A DNA stretch of 64,000 nt from Fusobacterium_C sp036516095 (GTDB lineage Bacteria; Fusobacteriota; Fusobacteriia; Fusobacteriales; Fusobacteriaceae), in the NCBI RefSeq assembly GCF_036516095.1, contig NZ_DATBUM010000083.1:1-64000 (forward strand), in the 5' to 3' direction. The notes beneath the pieces are model-generated. The model was not told the DNA's origin, searched no databases, and saw only the letters and a list, made by a program, of their open reading frames with translations. This document shows positions 61,081 through 64,000 of this stretch, piece after piece. Within the stretch, counting starts at the first letter, position 1; each line of letters begins with the position of its first letter. Both the position numbers and the translations under genes were made by a program.

Positions 61081-62071
61081 TTTTTCACATATTTATGTGG
61101 AGAAAGAAGTCATGGAACACGAAAGAAGCAAAAGAATAATGGAGAAATTTCCAAAGGCTGTCATCATACCGATTGAAAGCTATCAGGATGTTTTTCATCC
61201 GAGCGGGCAGGAATTTGCCTATCAAAAACAAAGTCAAAAATTGATTTTAGCAAAGAAACGGGATCACTTCTTATACAAAGGAGCAAAGGTCTGTGAAAGT
61301 TTTAAAAATCATCACTTTTACTACACCAGTTTTTTGTTGAACTGTATCTATGATTGTGATTATTGCTATTTGCAGGGAGTATATTCTTCTGCAAATATCG
61401 TGATTTTTGTAAATTTAGAGGATTTTTTGAAAGAGGTTGAAAGCGTATTGGAGGAGAAAAAAGAACTGTATCTATGTATTTCTTATGATACGGATTTATT
61501 AGCCTTACAGGGAATTCATTCTTTTGTAGAGGAATGGTATGATTTTGGACTGGAGCACCCCGGTTTAAAAATGGAACTTCGAACGAAAAGTGCAAAAGTA
61601 TTGGATTTTTCTCAAAAGCCTCACAATCCGAATTTTATCTTGGCATGGACTTTATCTCCGGAAAGTGTCAGTCGGATGTTTGAGAAGAAAACGCCCTCTT
61701 TGGAAAAACGATTGGAAGCGATACAAAAATGGCAGAAACAGGGTTTCCATATTCGACTTTGTTTTGACCCTATTTTATGGCAAACACAATTTGAAGAAGA
61801 ATATTCTCTTTTTTTGAAGCAGTGTTTTTCTGTGTTGGAAAAGGAAAAGATTTTGGATATAAGTGTGGGAACTTTTCGAATTTCCAAAGACTACTTAAAA
61901 AAAATGAGGAAGCAGAATCGAAATTCATTGTTACTTTCCTATCCTTTCGTCTGTGAGCAGGGTGTTTACAGTTATCCCAGAGAAATCCAAAAAAAAATAT
62001 TCAATGTTGTGAAAAAAGAATTAACACAATATGTGGAAGAAGAAAAACTGTTTATAGGAGGAAGTATATGA
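61061..62071 (+). CDS. SPL-family radical SAM protein (spore photoproduct lyase homologue)
   Basis: 336 residues. The radical SAM cluster cysteines are Cys95, Cys99 and Cys102 (CIYDCDYC, CxxxCxxC). Cys139 in YLCISYDTD sits where Bacillus spore photoproduct lyase has its catalytic Cys141, within a similar C-x-S-x-D setting. The rest follows the partial TIM barrel. Bacillus SPL repairs the thymine dimer of UV-treated spores; fusobacteria do not sporulate, so the substrate here is open. ATG 61061 follows GAGGAG. It overlaps both neighbours (20 nt upstream, ATGA downstream), implying coupled translation. Confidence 0.87.
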   Translation: MKSWNSNFSHIYVEKEVMEHERSKRIMEKFPKAVIIPIESYQDVFHPSGQEFAYQKQSQKLILAKKRDHFLYKGAKVCESFKNHHFYYTSFLLNCIYDCDYCYLQGVYSSANIVIFVNLEDFLKEVESVLEEKKELYLCISYDTDLLALQGIHSFVEEWYDFGLEHPGLKMELRTKSAKVLDFSQKPHNPNFILAWTLSPESVSRMFEKKTPSLEKRLEAIQKWQKQGFHIRLCFDPILWQTQFEEEYSLFLKQCFSVLEKEKILDISVGTFRISKDYLKKMRKQNRNSLLLSYPFVCEQGVYSYPREIQKKIFNVVKKELTQYVEEEKLFIGGSI

Positions 62072-62757
62072 AAGTGTTGGTAACGGGAGCGACTTCTGGA
62101 ATCGGAAGGACTTTAGTGGAAAAATTGTTACAGGAAGGCAATGATATCATGGGGATAGGAAGAAACTTCCAAAAATATCCTCTGGAGCATCCTCGCTATC
62201 AAGCATATTCTTGCGATTTTAGGAAGCTAGCGGAGGTAGAAACATTGCTGCGAATTGTAGCAAAAGAAAGTTGGGATGCCGTTATCCTGCTTGCAGGATT
62301 GGGATATTTTGCTCCTCATGAAGAAATTCATTTCTCCAAAATTCAAGAGATGGTACAGGTAAATTTGACTTCTGCCATGATGTTGGCACAGGCAAGTTTA
62401 CGAAGTCTGAAAAAAACAAAGGGGCAGATTGTGTTTCTTTCTTCTGTTACCGCCAGTAAAGCAAGTCCTATAGGAGCTGCCTATTCTGCTACCAAAGCGG
62501 GACTTTCTCATTTTGCAGAAAGTCTCTGGGAAGAAGTGAGAAAATATGGAGTGAGGATCAGCGTGGTGGAGCCGGATATGACAAAGACGGATTTTTATGA
62601 ACATAATTCTTTTACCGTGGGAGAGGGAGAGGATAGTTATTTATCGGCAGAGGAAGTTGTAGAGGCTATTGTTTTTCTATTGTCCCAACGAAAGGGAATG
62701 AATATCCGAAGCATTGAGATACAGCCACAGCGACATAAAATAACTCGTAAGGGGTAG
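62068..62757 (+). CDS. Short-chain dehydrogenase/reductase (SDR)
   Basis: 229 residues, classical SDR. The nucleotide motif TGATSGIG lies at residues 6-13, and the catalytic set is Ser125/126, Tyr139 and Lys143 (YSATK) with Asn99. The NNAG motif is replaced by LLAGLG. Gly12-Arg14 near the cofactor site and Arg32 suggest NADP(H) preference. Substrate unknown. It overlaps the SPL gene by 4 nt, so nucleosidase, radical SAM protein and reductase appear to form one operon. Confidence 0.88.
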   Translation: MKVLVTGATSGIGRTLVEKLLQEGNDIMGIGRNFQKYPLEHPRYQAYSCDFRKLAEVETLLRIVAKESWDAVILLAGLGYFAPHEEIHFSKIQEMVQVNLTSAMMLAQASLRSLKKTKGQIVFLSSVTASKASPIGAAYSATKAGLSHFAESLWEEVRKYGVRISVVEPDMTKTDFYEHNSFTVGEGEDSYLSAEEVVEAIVFLLSQRKGMNIRSIEIQPQRHKITRKG

Positions 62758-62763
62758 GTGGTA

Positions 62764-62792
62764 TTGAAGAAAAGATAAAAAAAAGCTATGAT
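62764..62792 (+). promoter_or_regulatory. Promoter of the zinc transporter operon
   Basis: TTGAAG (62764-62769), 17 bp, TATGAT (62787-62792), about 30 nt before the start. No clear Zur-type palindrome was identified. Confidence 0.6.
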
Positions 62793-62825
62793 GTTTCTAT
62801 ATTATTTAGATAGAGGAGGACAATG

Positions 62826-63788
62826 ATGAAAACAAGAGTATGGACTTTAGCATTGTTTGTATTTTGCCTATGCTTGGCATGTATCGGTTGCGGAAAAAGG
62901 AAAGAAGAAGAGGTACAAATGAAAATAAAAGTAGTTACCAGCAATTATCCCATGTATGATTTTACCAAGAAAATTGCGGGGGATACGTTGGAAATTGCAA
63001 ATTTAGTTCCGCCGGGAACCGAACCGCATGACTGGGAACCGAGTGTACAAGATATTGCTCAGTTGGAAGAAGCGAAAGCCTTTATTTACAATGGAGCGGG
63101 AATGGAAGGATGGGTTGAAAAAGTATTGGAAAGTTTGAACAATAAAGAATTATTGGTGGTGGAAGCTTCCCAACGAGTGGATTTGTTAAAAGCAGAAGAG
63201 CATGAAGAGGAAGAACATGAACATGAACACCATCATGAAGAACATCATCACCATCATCATGGAGAATGGGATCCTCATGTGTGGCTAAGTTTGCGAGCAG
63301 CTCAAATCGAAATGGAAAATATTAAAAATCTTTTGATAGAAGTTAATCCTGAACAAAAAGCTTTCTACGAAGAAAATTATCAAAAAGCAGTGAAAGAATT
63401 CCAAGCTTTGGATGATGAATTCAAAACAACATTAGCTGATTTTAAAGGGAAAGAAATTGTCGTGGCTCATGAAGCTTTTGCTTATCTATGTCGAGATTAT
63501 GACTTACACCAATTAGGAATTGAAGGAGTTTTTGCGGATTCAGAACCATCTCCTGCTAAAATGAAAGAAATCATTGATTTTGTCAAAGAACATCAAGTGA
63601 AAGTGATTTTCTTTGAAAGCTTAGTAAGCCCGAAAGTGGCTGAAGCGATTGCAAAAGAAACGGGGGCAAAAACGGATATGCTAAATCCTATTGAAGGATT
63701 GACGGAAGAAGAAATGGCTTCCGGAAAAGAATATCTATCTGTGATGAGAGAAAATTTAGAAGCTTTGAAGAAAGCGTTCGTCGAATAA
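62826..63788 (+). CDS. znuA: Zinc ABC transporter substrate-binding lipoprotein
   Basis: 320 residues of the cluster A-I metal-binding family. A lipoprotein signal ends CIGC (lipidated Cys22). Metal ligands are His68 in GTEPHDWEPS, a His in WDPHVW near residue 150, a His in VAHEAFAYL near residue 218 and an acidic residue near the C-terminus. A His/Glu-rich loop (about residues 123-145) directly before WDPHVW is the mark of zinc rather than manganese receptors. GAGGAGG favours ATG 62826 over 62823. znuC follows after 9 nt. Confidence 0.93.
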   Translation: MKTRVWTLALFVFCLCLACIGCGKRKEEEVQMKIKVVTSNYPMYDFTKKIAGDTLEIANLVPPGTEPHDWEPSVQDIAQLEEAKAFIYNGAGMEGWVEKVLESLNNKELLVVEASQRVDLLKAEEHEEEEHEHEHHHEEHHHHHHGEWDPHVWLSLRAAQIEMENIKNLLIEVNPEQKAFYEENYQKAVKEFQALDDEFKTTLADFKGKEIVVAHEAFAYLCRDYDLHQLGIEGVFADSEPSPAKMKEIIDFVKEHQVKVIFFESLVSPKVAEAIAKETGAKTDMLNPIEGLTEEEMASGKEYLSVMRENLEALKKAFVE

Positions 63789-63797
63789 GAGGGAAAT

Positions 63798-64000
63798 GTG
63801 AAAACACTAATTCAAGTAGAACAGGGATATTTTTCTTATCCAAAACAGGAAAACTTGTTGCGAAATATCAATTTTAGCATACGAGAAGGAGAGTTTGTTG
63901 CCATTATCGGAGCAAATGGAGCGGGAAAGACTACCTTTTTAAAATTATTGTTGGAGCAACTTTCTTTTCAGAAAGGAAAAGTAACGAGGAATTATCGACA
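63798..64000 (+). CDS. znuC: Zinc ABC transporter ATP-binding protein, cut by the right edge
   Basis: The first 67 codons and a partial one are visible. Start GTG 63798 with GAGGG upstream. The segment LLRNINFSIREGEFVAIIGA leads into Walker A GANGAGKTT, followed by FLKLLLEQL, typical of ZnuC/MntB-type ATPases. Position 9 nt behind znuA supports zinc import. The signature and Walker B motifs lie outside the window, as presumably does the znuB permease gene. Confidence 0.85.
   Translation, partial: MKTLIQVEQGYFSYPKQENLLRNINFSIREGEFVAIIGANGAGKTTFLKLLLEQLSFQKGKVTRNYR

Noticed and set aside
63194..63265. Simple-sequence repeat in znuA
   Set aside because: The His/Glu codon run encodes the metal-binding loop typical of zinc receptors and is functional protein sequence.

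Overview
The window looks like a chromosomal segment of a Fusobacterium, most likely close to F. necrophorum. This rests on the very low GC content, the Gram-negative outer-membrane genes (lptB, lptF, lptG and a large LptC/OstA protein), an anaerobic complement (2[4Fe-4S] ferredoxin, flavodoxin, membrane pyrophosphatase, TRAP transporter) and the protein sequences themselves. The genus is an inference from family resemblance, not a database match. No rRNA, CRISPR array, insertion sequence or prophage was seen. Coding density is high and most gaps hold a recognisable promoter, terminator or leader.

Left part (1-8.1 kb): the edge of an unidentified leftward gene; a 5'-truncated outer-membrane efflux protein remnant; a three-gene TRAP transporter with a HAD phosphatase; then the transcription-translation cluster rpmG, tRNA-Trp, secE, nusG, rplK, rplA, an L10-type leader, rplJ and rplL. 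Centre left (8.3-20.7 kb): rpoB and rpoC, then yicC, gmk, rpoZ, apbE and a separately promoted K+-dependent-type membrane pyrophosphatase. From 20.7 to 26.3 kb a strong consensus promoter drives a lipoprotein plus ABC importer (duplicated ATPase, two permeases, one small anchored protein), laid out like nucleoside/BMP importers. A Bax-like glucosaminidase and a ferredoxin follow, each with its own promoter.

From 27.6 to 48.3 kb the genes are so tightly packed that they look like one long string: dus, mutS, LptC/OstA, lptB, alaS, ruvX, secD, secF, alr, a PUA-methyltransferase, cvpA, lptF, lptG, an M16 protease, dut, rodA and an RluA pseudouridine synthase, with a purine permease behind. It joins LPS transport, protein secretion, peptidoglycan synthesis, and tRNA, rRNA and DNA maintenance.

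Right part (49.7-64 kb): an EamA transporter, a flavodoxin, and a leftward arginine operon (amino-acid-binding lipoprotein, argG, argH). That operon is preceded by what reads as a complete attenuator: consensus promoter, arginine-rich 25-residue leader peptide and two tandem terminators. To its right lie a secreted protein with a 17-residue tandem repeat, a fused PabA-PabB with PabC, a cupin, a leftward lactate-dehydrogenase-family enzyme with an unusual substrate loop, a nucleosidase/SPL radical SAM/SDR operon, and the start of a zinc ABC transporter (znuA, then znuC cut by the edge). The arginine attenuator and the nucleosidase-SPL operon are the observations most worth following up.
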